Below, piece by piece: positions 1 through 7,685 of a stretch of 14,636 nucleotides of DNA; positions within the stretch are counted from its first letter, which is position 1; each line of letters begins with the position of its first letter. A program made the translations under genes and the position numbers. This DNA is from Desulfuromonadaceae bacterium UBA2294 (GTDB taxonomy: Bacteria > Desulfobacterota > Desulfuromonadia > Desulfuromonadales > UBA2294), in the NCBI GenBank assembly GCA_002345625.1, contig DDWE01000054.1, positions 1-14,636 of the forward strand, written 5' to 3'. The notes below the pieces were generated by a model that saw only the letters and a list, made by a program, of their open reading frames with translations, searched no databases and had not been told where the DNA came from.

Positions 1-1
1 G

Positions 2-1852
<1,851 letters not shown>

Positions 1853-1879
1853 CAGTCAGGTTACCCCGCAAGCCAGCAA

Positions 1880-1915
1880 AAAACCGCCGTCGGCATCGCG
1901 CCGTGCGGCGGTTTT
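1880..1915 (+). terminator. Rho-independent terminator after topA
   Basis: A perfect 10-bp stem (1880-1889 with 1906-1915, aaaaccgccg/cggcggtttt) encloses a loop that can form a second small stem (1891-1894 with 1900-1903). The 3' side ends in a T run. The A run on the 5' side means it could also work in the reverse direction. It starts about 28 nt after the topA stop and separates topA from trmFO. Confidence 0.85.
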
Positions 1916-1969
1916 CTATAGAACCACCGATAACCCAAAAAACCCTAGCCCTTGAGGCACCACCTAACC

Positions 1970-3295
1970 ATGTCCCAACCAAAACTGACCATCATCGGCG
2001 GCGGACTCGCCGGTTGCGAAGCGGCCTGGCAGATCGCCCGTCACGGCCTGCCGGTCGTGCTGCATGAAATGAAGCCACAGCGCTTCTCACCGGCCCACCA
2101 CAGTGACGCTCTGGCCGAGCTGGTCTGTTCCAACAGCCTGCGCGGTGCCGGTCTGCAAAACGCCGTCGGCTGTTTGAAGGAAGAGCTGCGCCGTTGCGGC
2201 AGCCTGACTCTGGCTGCGGCCGACGCAACGGCGGTCCCGGCCGGCGGCGCTCTGGCCGTCGATCGCGATGCCTTTTCGGCCTGCATCACCGAATCGATCG
2301 CACAGCACCCGCTGATCGATCTGCAGCGCGGTGAAGTTTGTAAAATCCCGGACGAGGGGACCGTCATCATCGCCAGCGGGCCACTGACCTCCGATACCCT
2401 GGCCGCAGCGATTGTTGAACGTACCGGAAACGACCGGCTCTATTTCTACGACGCCATTGCGCCGATCATTGAGGCCGACTCCATCGACCTCAACATCGCC
2501 TGGCGCGCCTCACGCTATGACAAAGGAGGGGCTGACTACCTCAACTGCCCGTTCAGCGCCGAGCAATATGCGACCTTTGTCCGCGAGCTTTTGACCGCCG
2601 AGACCGTCCCCTACCACAACTTCGAAAAGGCGCAGCATTTTGAAGGCTGTCTGCCGATCGAAATCCTGGCGGCGCGGGGCGAGCAGACTCTGGCCTTCGG
2701 ACCGATGAAACCGGTCGGCCTGCCCGATCCGAAGACCGGCCGCATTCCGGCAGCGGTGCTGCAACTACGCCCTGAGGACCGTGACGGCCGGCTCTACAAC
2801 ATGGTCGGTTTCCAGACCAAGCTCACCCACCCGGAGCAAAAGCGGCTGTTCCGCACCATCCCCGGCCTTGAGCAGGCAGTCTTCGCTCGCCTCGGCAGCA
2901 TGCACCGCAACACCTTCCCCAACGCGCCGACCTGCCTCAATCTACACCAGCAACTGCATAGCGACCCGCGCCTGTTCTTCGCCGGCCAGATCACCGGTGT
3001 CGAGGGCTACGTCGAATCGGCTGCGTCGGGCTTCCTCGCCGGAGTCAGTGCCGCCCGCGGCGTCCTTGACCAGCCGTTGCTGGCGCCACCGGCCACCACC
3101 GCCTTGGGCGCGCTGTTGACGCATCTGACCGAAAGTGACCCGGCACAGTTCCAGCCGGCCAATGTCACCTACGGCCTGTTTCCGCCCCTGACCGAACGTC
3201 ACCGCAAGCGCGCCGAGCGCCGCCTCGCCCAGGCTGAACGCGCCCTGACCGACATCGCCGTCTGGTGGGCACAGATGGCAAAGGATCTGTCATGA
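1970..3295 (+). CDS. trmFO: Methylenetetrahydrofolate-tRNA (uracil-5-)-methyltransferase TrmFO
   Basis: A 441-aa FAD- and folate-dependent enzyme that makes m5U54 in the T-loop of tRNA, using methylenetetrahydrofolate as carbon donor. The N-terminus carries the FAD-binding dinucleotide fold (TIIGGGLAGCEAAWQIA). Two Cys implicated in catalysis for the Bacillus enzyme have counterparts here: Cys53 in LVCSNSLRG and Cys227 in HFEGCLPIE. The C-terminal GQITGVEGYVESAASG segment is typical of the GidA/TrmFO family. The ATG at 1970 is chosen over an in-frame TTG at 1952, because the FAD motif then sits at the usual distance from the start and a GAGG lies at 1954-1957. It lies downstream of the topA terminator, so it probably has its own promoter, and it overlaps maf by ATGA. 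Confidence 0.96.
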   Translation: MSQPKLTIIGGGLAGCEAAWQIARHGLPVVLHEMKPQRFSPAHHSDALAELVCSNSLRGAGLQNAVGCLKEELRRCGSLTLAAADATAVPAGGALAVDRDAFSACITESIAQHPLIDLQRGEVCKIPDEGTVIIASGPLTSDTLAAAIVERTGNDRLYFYDAIAPIIEADSIDLNIAWRASRYDKGGADYLNCPFSAEQYATFVRELLTAETVPYHNFEKAQHFEGCLPIEILAARGEQTLAFGPMKPVGLPDPKTGRIPAAVLQLRPEDRDGRLYNMVGFQTKLTHPEQKRLFRTIPGLEQAVFARLGSMHRNTFPNAPTCLNLHQQLHSDPRLFFAGQITGVEGYVESAASGFLAGVSAARGVLDQPLLAPPATTALGALLTHLTESDPAQFQPANVTYGLFPPLTERHRKRAERRLAQAERALTDIAVWWAQMAKDLS

Positions 3296-3903
3296 ACAAC
3301 CCGGCTATAGTCCTCGCCTCGGCCTCGCCCAGACGTCGCGAAATGCTCACCCGCCTCGGCATCGCTATCGCCGTCGTCCCCAGTGACTGCGACGAAAGTC
3401 TTCTGGCGAATGAGTCGCCGGAAGCGCACGTTGTCCGCCTGAGCATCGCCAAGGCGCAAGCCGTCGCACAGCGCAGTGGGGTCCCGGGACGCTGGTTTAT
3501 CGGCAGCGACACCGTCGTCGTCCGTGACGTCGAAATCCTCGGCAAACCGGCCGATGCCGCCGACGCCGCGCGCATGCTCCGCTCCCTGTCCGGTCGCAGC
3601 CACCGCGTTGTCTCCGGCTACGCGGTACTCGACCGGCAGACCGGCGCCAGAATCGATGGGGCGATTACGACCGCCGTCACCTTCCGCCAGTTGACAGACG
3701 GTGAAATCGCGCGCTACATTGCCAGTGGTGAGCCGGCCGACAAAGCCGGTGCCTATGCTATTCAGGGCCTCGGTGCCGCGTTGATTGAGCGCATTAACGG
3801 CAGCTACACCAGCGTCGTCGGCCTGCCGCTGTGCGAAGTCGTCGCCGCGCTGGAAACCTTCGGCGCCGTCACCCTGTTTGCAGACGTGCCGATCGAAAAC
3901 TGA
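3292..3903 (+). CDS. maf: Maf-family nucleotide pyrophosphatase (probable dTTP/UTP pyrophosphatase, YhdE-like)
   Basis: A 203-aa protein of the Maf/HAM1 fold. Members hydrolyse non-canonical or pyrimidine NTPs to the NMP plus pyrophosphate and are linked to septum inhibition and housecleaning. Visible motifs are the phosphate-loop SASPRRREML at the N-terminus, GSDTVV with the catalytic-type Asp73, GRSHRVVSGYA, and EPADKAGAYAIQGLG followed by INGSYTSVVGLPL. The last set fits the YhdE branch better than YceF. The ATG lies inside the trmFO stop (ATGA overlap) with AAAGGA at 3280-3285, so translation is probably coupled. A longer in-frame start at 3265 would lie deeper inside trmFO and adds residues not seen in the family. 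Confidence 0.93.
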   Translation: MNNPAIVLASASPRRREMLTRLGIAIAVVPSDCDESLLANESPEAHVVRLSIAKAQAVAQRSGVPGRWFIGSDTVVVRDVEILGKPADAADAARMLRSLSGRSHRVVSGYAVLDRQTGARIDGAITTAVTFRQLTDGEIARYIASGEPADKAGAYAIQGLGAALIERINGSYTSVVGLPLCEVVAALETFGAVTLFADVPIEN

Positions 3904-3921
3904 GTCGTAGCAGTCTATTTG

Positions 3922-4005
3922 ACGCAGAGGCGCAGAGGCGCGGAGACAAGGATTGATAAAGACCTGTTTATTTGATTTTTTCTCTGCGCTTCGGCGCCTC
4001 CGCGT
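3922..4005. repeat. Imperfect inverted repeat, copy A (8-nt units), upstream of yggS
   Basis: Arms 3922-3946 and 3981-4005 are complementary at 21 of 25 positions, around a 34-nt AT-rich centre. Each arm is made of degenerate 8-nt units of the form RCGCAGAG (left) or its complement (right). A closely related element lies downstream of yggS at 4780-4857. No T run follows the right arm, so this copy does not look like a standard terminator. Its distal part lies about 55 nt before the yggS start. It may be a dispersed intergenic repeat (MITE- or REP-like). Confidence 0.8.
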
Positions 4006-4058
4006 TATGCGTATATGGTAAAAGTGCTTTTATAACCCACAATCTTCGAGGCCGTTTG

Positions 4059-4751
4059 ATGCCGATTGCTGCCAATCTCAAAACGATCCAGCAGCGCATG
4101 ACCGCCGCCTGTGCGCGCAGTGGCCGGCCGGCAAAGAGCGTGCGCCTGCTCGCAGTCAGCAAGACGGTCGACAGCGAACGAATCGCTGCCGCAGTCGCCG
4201 CCGGACAGAAACTCTTCGGAGAAAATTACGTTCAGGAGTTTGTCGCCAAGCAGGCTGAGCTGTCGGCCGATCTTCACTGGCATTTCATCGGTGCCCTGCA
4301 GAGCAACAAAGTTAAATACCTTGCCGGCAAGGTGAGCATGATCCACTCTGTCGATCGTCTCTCTCTGGCCAAGGAGATTGACCGCCAGTGGCAGCACCTC
4401 AACCAACGCATCGACATCCTGCTCCAGGTCAACGTCGGCGATGAAACCAGCAAGGCCGGCGTAGCAGCAAACGATCTTGAAACTCTGGTGCGCGCTGTTG
4501 CCGCCCTGCCGAACCTTCGGGTTTGCGGTCTGATGGCGCTCCCCCCCTACAGCGATGACGCCGAAGCGACCCGCCCCTGGTTTCGCCAGCTGCGCCATCT
4601 TGCCGCCGCCATCGACGCTCTTGCCCTGCCCGGCGTTGAGATGAGTGAACTCTCCATGGGGATGAGCCACGATTTCGAGGTGGCGATTGAGGAAGGGGCA
4701 ACTCTGGTCCGGGTCGGCACCGCCTTGTTCGGTGAACGCGTCTATAGCTGA
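4059..4751 (+). CDS. yggS: Pyridoxal 5'-phosphate homeostasis protein, YggS/PLPBP family
   Basis: A 230-aa single-domain protein with the fold of the alanine racemase N-terminal barrel. It binds PLP without known catalysis and buffers intracellular PLP and amino-acid metabolism. The PLP lysine is Lys35 in LLAVSKTV. Other family motifs are GENYVQE, WHFIGALQSNK, MIHSVDR, ETSKAGV, LMALPP and SMGMSHDFEVAIEEGATLVRVG. The ATG at 4059 has CGAGG at 4047-4051, 7 nt upstream. A longer in-frame start at 3972 would translate one arm of repeat A and is rejected. Inverted repeats flank the gene on both sides, so it may be transcribed separately from maf and gph. Confidence 0.95.
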   Translation: MPIAANLKTIQQRMTAACARSGRPAKSVRLLAVSKTVDSERIAAAVAAGQKLFGENYVQEFVAKQAELSADLHWHFIGALQSNKVKYLAGKVSMIHSVDRLSLAKEIDRQWQHLNQRIDILLQVNVGDETSKAGVAANDLETLVRAVAALPNLRVCGLMALPPYSDDAEATRPWFRQLRHLAAAIDALALPGVEMSELSMGMSHDFEVAIEEGATLVRVGTALFGERVYS

Positions 4752-4779
4752 TAAACCCATTAGACAAACGCAAAGCTTT

Positions 4780-4857
4780 TGACGCAGAGGCGCAGAGACG
4801 CAGAGTAAAAAACAGGCAAAAAACGACCTTTCTCTGCGCTTCAGCGCCTCTGCGTCA
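4780..4857. repeat. Imperfect inverted repeat, copy B (8-nt units), between yggS and gph
   Basis: Arms 4780-4805 and 4832-4857 match at 23 of 26 positions around a 26-nt A-rich centre. The left arm consists of the 8-nt units acgcagag, gcgcagag, acgcagag. The right arm is their degenerate complement. It is clearly related to copy A at 3922-4005. Unlike copy A, its right arm is followed by two T tracts (4862-4868 and 4871-4878), so on the plus strand it could also act as a terminator for yggS. Confidence 0.82.
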
Positions 4858-4880
4858 ATCCTTTTTTTACTTTTTTTTCA
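4780..4880 (+). terminator. Possible intrinsic terminator formed by repeat copy B plus T tracts
   Basis: The long GC-rich stem of repeat B is followed within a few bases by T7 and T8 tracts, 29 nt after the yggS stop. The 26-nt loop is larger than usual for an intrinsic terminator, so efficiency is uncertain. Confidence 0.45.
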
Positions 4881-4922
4881 TTGATGCAGTTAGCTTTTTT
4901 TATAACTGTTACGAAGGCGACC

Positions 4923-5585
4923 ATGCCTGACCTCACCCCTGCCAGCGCAACTGCGCACCCTGCCCTGCTGTTCGATCTCGACGGCACCCTGGTCGACTCG
5001 GTCGCCGATCTTGGCAGCGCCGTCAACCGGCTACGCGCCGAGCACAGTCTGCCGCCGCTTCCACCAGCAACGATCCGGACCTGCGTCGGTGACGGGGCGA
5101 CGGTGTTGGTGCAACGCACCCTGCCAGCCGAAGCGTTCAGCGTCGCTGCCCTGCAGCGTTTTCTCGCCCTCTACGCCGACGTGCTCCTCGACCAGACCCG
5201 CCCCTACCCCGGCATCGTCGACTTTCTGGCCGCGCGCCGCCACTGGCCGCTAGCGGTGGTGACCAACAAACCGGAAGGGATGACCCGCGTCCTGCTGGCC
5301 GGCCTCGGTCTCGACATCTATTTTCCGGTGATCATCGGCGGTGACACCCTGACGGAGAAGAAACCCCATCCGGCGCCGGTACTGGCGGCGCTAAAGCATC
5401 TCGGTTGCCGACCACAGGATGCGGTGATGATCGGCGACCATCACACCGACCTGCGCGCCGGGGCCGCCGCCGGCACCCGTACCTGCTTCTGCGTCTGGGG
5501 GATCGGCCAGGACGACGGGCTGCCGACGGACCACCGCGCCACCACCGTCAACGATCTGCAACAGCTGTTTCCGGTCCAACCATGA
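4923..5585 (+). CDS. gph: HAD-family phosphoglycolate phosphatase-like hydrolase
   Basis: A 220-aa haloacid dehalogenase-superfamily phosphatase with the small helical cap typical of Gph/PpaX. Motif I is FDLDGTLVDS (nucleophile Asp and acid/base Asp). Motif II is the Thr in AVVTNKPEG. Motif III Lys is in TEKKPHPAPV. Motif IV is IGDHHTDLRAGAAAG. Gph removes 2-phosphoglycolate formed from oxidative DNA damage, but closely related PpaX-type pyrophosphatases cannot be excluded from sequence alone. The ATG at 4923 is preferred because GAAGG (4913-4917) lies 5 nt upstream; starts at 4881/4884 lack a Shine-Dalgarno. The stop overlaps the next start by ATGA, so it probably heads a gph-membrane protein-J-domain operon. 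Confidence 0.88.
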   Translation: MPDLTPASATAHPALLFDLDGTLVDSVADLGSAVNRLRAEHSLPPLPPATIRTCVGDGATVLVQRTLPAEAFSVAALQRFLALYADVLLDQTRPYPGIVDFLAARRHWPLAVVTNKPEGMTRVLLAGLGLDIYFPVIIGGDTLTEKKPHPAPVLAALKHLGCRPQDAVMIGDHHTDLRAGAAAGTRTCFCVWGIGQDDGLPTDHRATTVNDLQQLFPVQP

Positions 5586-6883
5586 TCGCGACGCCAACAC
5601 CACTCAAACAACGCGACATCGCCCTGTTCTTCTTTCCGTTGCTGCTCAACGTCCAGTTCATGAGTGTGTCACACTCGATCATCAATGCAGCGCTGGCCCG
5701 ACAGCAGGACTATATCGTCGCCCTGGCCGCCTTCTCCGTCGCCATGGTGCTGCACCTGTTTCTCGCCTCCCCCTCCTATCAGAATCATACGATCACCATC
5801 GCCATGGTGCGCGGCGCGCAGTCACTGCGCAGCGTCCTGATTTTTGCCGCTTTGGTCGCGACCTATGTGTCGATCATGCTCGCGCTGGTCGCCTTCACTC
5901 CGGTCGGCGATTTTGTCCTCGGCCGGATTCTCGGCGTCAGCGGTGCCATTGCCGACCAGGCCCGTGATGTGCTCGCCATCCTGGTCTTTCTCCCTTTTGT
6001 CACCGGCTTGCGCGGCGTTGCCCAGGGGCTGGTGATCCAGGCGCGCCGGACCAGTCTGGTCTCTTTTGCCACCGGGGTGCGCATCGGCGCGCTGTTAGCG
6101 GTGCTGCTGCTGTGCCACCGCTGGTGGGATGGTGCCCGTCTCGGCGCCATCGGCCTGTTGACCTGCGTCAGCGTCGAGACACTGGTCATCAGCCTCTGCG
6201 CCCTGCAGGTGCGGGTCCGTCACGCCGGCGGCGTTGAACGGACGCCGGGAGAGGTGTTACGCTACGCCTTCCCCCTCGCTTACTCCTCCTGTCTGCAGCA
6301 GACCATTCCACTGCTGATCAATGCCATCATCAGCCGCCTGCCGGAAGCGCCACTGGCTCTGGCCGCGTTCGGCATTATCCGCGGTTTCCTGTTTCTGCTC
6401 GCCGGGCCGATGCGCAACCTGCAGCAGGCAACGATGACTCTGGTTGCCACTGCGGCCGACCATGTCGTGCTGATCACCTTCTTCCGCCGGGTCGCTGCCG
6501 GCATGGCGCTGATCATGCTGCTCATTGCCCTCCCCCCCTTAAACGGGTTGATTCTCGGGCAGGTCATGGGCCTCGATACCGCCATGCGCAGTTATATTGC
6601 CTGGCCGCTGGTCCTCTGCATGCTCTACCCGGCCCTCTACGGTGCGGCCAACCTGTTGCGGGGCCGTTTTGCCAGTACCCACAGAACCGCCAGTCTTGGC
6701 GTATCAACCATCATCAAAACCTTTTATATGCTGCTGTGCTGGGCGATTCTGGTTCCGCTGGCACCGCCGATACCCGGGGTATTTGTCGCCGTCGGACTCC
6801 TGCTGAGCGCCGAGGCTCTGGAAGTTCTCTATCTGCGCCGCCAGCTGCGTCGCCTCAACCTCGGGTACACGACAACGCCGTAA
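5582..6883 (+). CDS. Multispanning membrane protein, MOP-superfamily / ANKH-like transporter candidate
   Basis: A 433-aa very hydrophobic protein with roughly 12 predicted membrane segments and no signal peptide. The two halves are related. Residues 19-76 align without gaps to residues 231-288 (offset 212, 16 identities in 58), sharing P-L, INA, R, ALAAF, L-A-x-P and T-V. This two-bundle layout is that of the MATE/flippase (MOP) superfamily. The patterns ALAAFSVA, a following SP/GP and Q, and FTPVGDF recall the progressive-ankylosis (ANKH) branch, which in animals exports ATP/pyrophosphate or citrate; that match is from memory and remote. The ATG lies in the gph stop (ATGA) with no clear Shine-Dalgarno, so it relies on coupling. 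The substrate is unknown. A polysaccharide or drug MATE is the alternative. Confidence 0.72.
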   Translation: MIATPTPLKQRDIALFFFPLLLNVQFMSVSHSIINAALARQQDYIVALAAFSVAMVLHLFLASPSYQNHTITIAMVRGAQSLRSVLIFAALVATYVSIMLALVAFTPVGDFVLGRILGVSGAIADQARDVLAILVFLPFVTGLRGVAQGLVIQARRTSLVSFATGVRIGALLAVLLLCHRWWDGARLGAIGLLTCVSVETLVISLCALQVRVRHAGGVERTPGEVLRYAFPLAYSSCLQQTIPLLINAIISRLPEAPLALAAFGIIRGFLFLLAGPMRNLQQATMTLVATAADHVVLITFFRRVAAGMALIMLLIALPPLNGLILGQVMGLDTAMRSYIAWPLVLCMLYPALYGAANLLRGRFASTHRTASLGVSTIIKTFYMLLCWAILVPLAPPIPGVFVAVGLLLSAEALEVLYLRRQLRRLNLGYTTTP

Positions 6884-6899
6884 ACAAGGAGTTTTCGAC

Positions 6900-7205
6900 A
6901 TGACCTACGCCGAACTCACCACTGCCCTGCGCGTTCTCGGCCTGCCGCAGCAGGCGACCCTGGCCGAGATCCACCAGCGCCACCGGTCTCTGGTCAAAGC
7001 CCACCACCCTGATATTGCCGCTGACGACGATCCGCAAACCATCCGCCGCATCAACGCCGCCTACACCCTGCTCCGCGATTACTGCGCCACCTACAGCTAC
7101 TCCTTTTCCCACGAGGAATTCCTGCGCCAGAACCCGGAAGAACGGATGCGTCTGCAGTTCTATGACGACCCGGTCTGGGGGAATAGCAAACCAGAACCGG
7201 ATTAA
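6900..7205 (+). CDS. Small J-domain (DnaJ-like) protein
   Basis: A 101-aa protein that is almost entirely a J domain, the part that stimulates Hsp70 (DnaK) ATPase activity. The invariant HPD tripeptide is at residues 36-38 after a basic helix II (RHRSLVKA), and helix III is IRRINAAYTLLRDY. There is no Gly/Phe region, zinc centre or client-binding domain, so it is a type III J protein. The C-terminal 30 residues (YSFSHEEFLRQNPEERM) are acidic/aromatic and of unknown role. AAGGAG at 6886-6891 lies 8 nt before the ATG. It follows the ANKH-like gene by 17 nt, probably in one operon. Its client is unknown; a link to the membrane protein is only suggested by position. Confidence 0.88.
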   Translation: MTYAELTTALRVLGLPQQATLAEIHQRHRSLVKAHHPDIAADDDPQTIRRINAAYTLLRDYCATYSYSFSHEEFLRQNPEERMRLQFYDDPVWGNSKPEPD

Positions 7206-7260
7206 TCTATCTCTCACTACCCCCCTCGTTTTTCCTAAAATCTATCAAGAACAGCGATCT

Positions 7261-7276
7261 TGGACACGTTTTTGCT
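7261..7276 (+). promoter_or_regulatory. Sigma-54-like -24/-12 element upstream of the structured region
   Basis: TGG at 7261-7263 and TTGC at 7272-7275 put GG and GC exactly 10 nt apart, as in the -24/-12 consensus, with T after the GC. The -24 half is imperfect (TGGACAC instead of TGGCACG). Transcription would begin near 7287, just before the run of hairpins. No enhancer-binding site was identified. Confidence 0.4.
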
Positions 7277-7330
7277 TTCATTAGATTAACAAGTAGAACG
7301 GTGAACATCATCGGTTATATTCTCCCTGAT

Positions 7331-7545
7331 CTGACGCAAAAAGCTGACGCCTAGCTGGCGTCTCGACGGGGATGAAGATTCGGTTGGATGGCAATACCGT
7401 GAAATAGCGGGACCTTGTGCCATCAACATAGCAGCAGAGAGGAGGATTGGATTAGGCAGGAACAGGGGAAGGAATCCCCGTAAACGTGGTTTAGCGAAGA
7501 AAACCGCTACAGATCGTGAAATGACCCCGGCGGACAGGTCCGCCA
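7331..7545 (+). ncRNA. Candidate structured RNA or leader with five hairpins
   Basis: This stretch lacks a convincing conventional gene and contains five close-packed stems: 7346-7351/7357-7362 (6 bp), 7383-7393/7418-7427 (10 bp with one bulge), 7465-7469/7475-7479 (5 bp, loop AGGAA), 7486-7492/7501-7507 (7 bp with one G-U) and 7529-7534/7539-7544 (6 bp). A competing pairing, 7366-7372 with 7475-7481 (7 bp), would break the third hairpin. Ten GGA trinucleotides lie between 7370 and 7534. It sits between a sigma-54-like element and the 29-codon gene at 7584, so it could be that gene's 5' leader or an independent small RNA. It was compared from memory with cyclic-di-GMP, cobalamin, TPP, tmRNA and RNase P RNA signatures and matched none. 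Confidence 0.42.
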
Positions 7546-7583
7546 TATCCTACAAACAGACTACTGACCTTGAGGTGATGACC

Positions 7584-7673
7584 ATGGGCTTGATCTTCAG
7601 CAGTTTCGTAATTCTTGCAGTCGCGGCACTCGGTTGCCAGTTGTACTTTTACCTGCAACACTCACAGGACTGA
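7584..7673 (+). CDS. 29-aa hydrophobic micropeptide, predicted single membrane helix
   Basis: The peptide begins MGLIFSSFVILAVAALG and ends in the polar HSQD. Residues 3-24 can form one membrane helix, and the charge is almost nil (one Asp). A strong Shine-Dalgarno GAGGTG at 7572-7577 is 6 nt before this ATG, which decides the start; an ATG at 7578 is directly adjacent to it and too close. The frame is open upstream, and an ATG at 7521 would give 50 aa but lacks a ribosome binding site. Size and character resemble accessory subunits such as KdpF or CydX, or type I toxins such as TisB, but no sequence match is claimed. Two stops in close succession (tgatag) end it, 12 nt before the convergent minus-strand gene. 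Confidence 0.55.
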   Translation: MGLIFSSFVILAVAALGCQLYFYLQHSQD

Positions 7674-7685
7674 TAGCAGCACACA

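Noticed and set aside
3922..4005. Repeat copy A as an intrinsic terminator for maf
   Set aside because: No T tract follows the stem on either strand and the loop is 34 nt; treated as a repeat only.
4005..4760. 251-aa minus-strand open frame opposite yggS
   Set aside because: A shadow of the GC-rich yggS coding frame, with no family motifs, while yggS on the plus strand is unambiguous.
7286..7546. 86-aa minus-strand reading frame over the structured region
   Set aside because: GGA lies almost directly against its ATG, so there is no usable ribosome binding site, and the predicted protein has no recognisable motif. The hairpins explain the region better, although conservation analysis could reverse this.
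7335..7673. Open frame of 112 codons running through the structured region into the micropeptide
   Set aside because: There is no ATG, GTG or TTG before 7521 in this frame, and the only well-placed Shine-Dalgarno is the one for 7584.
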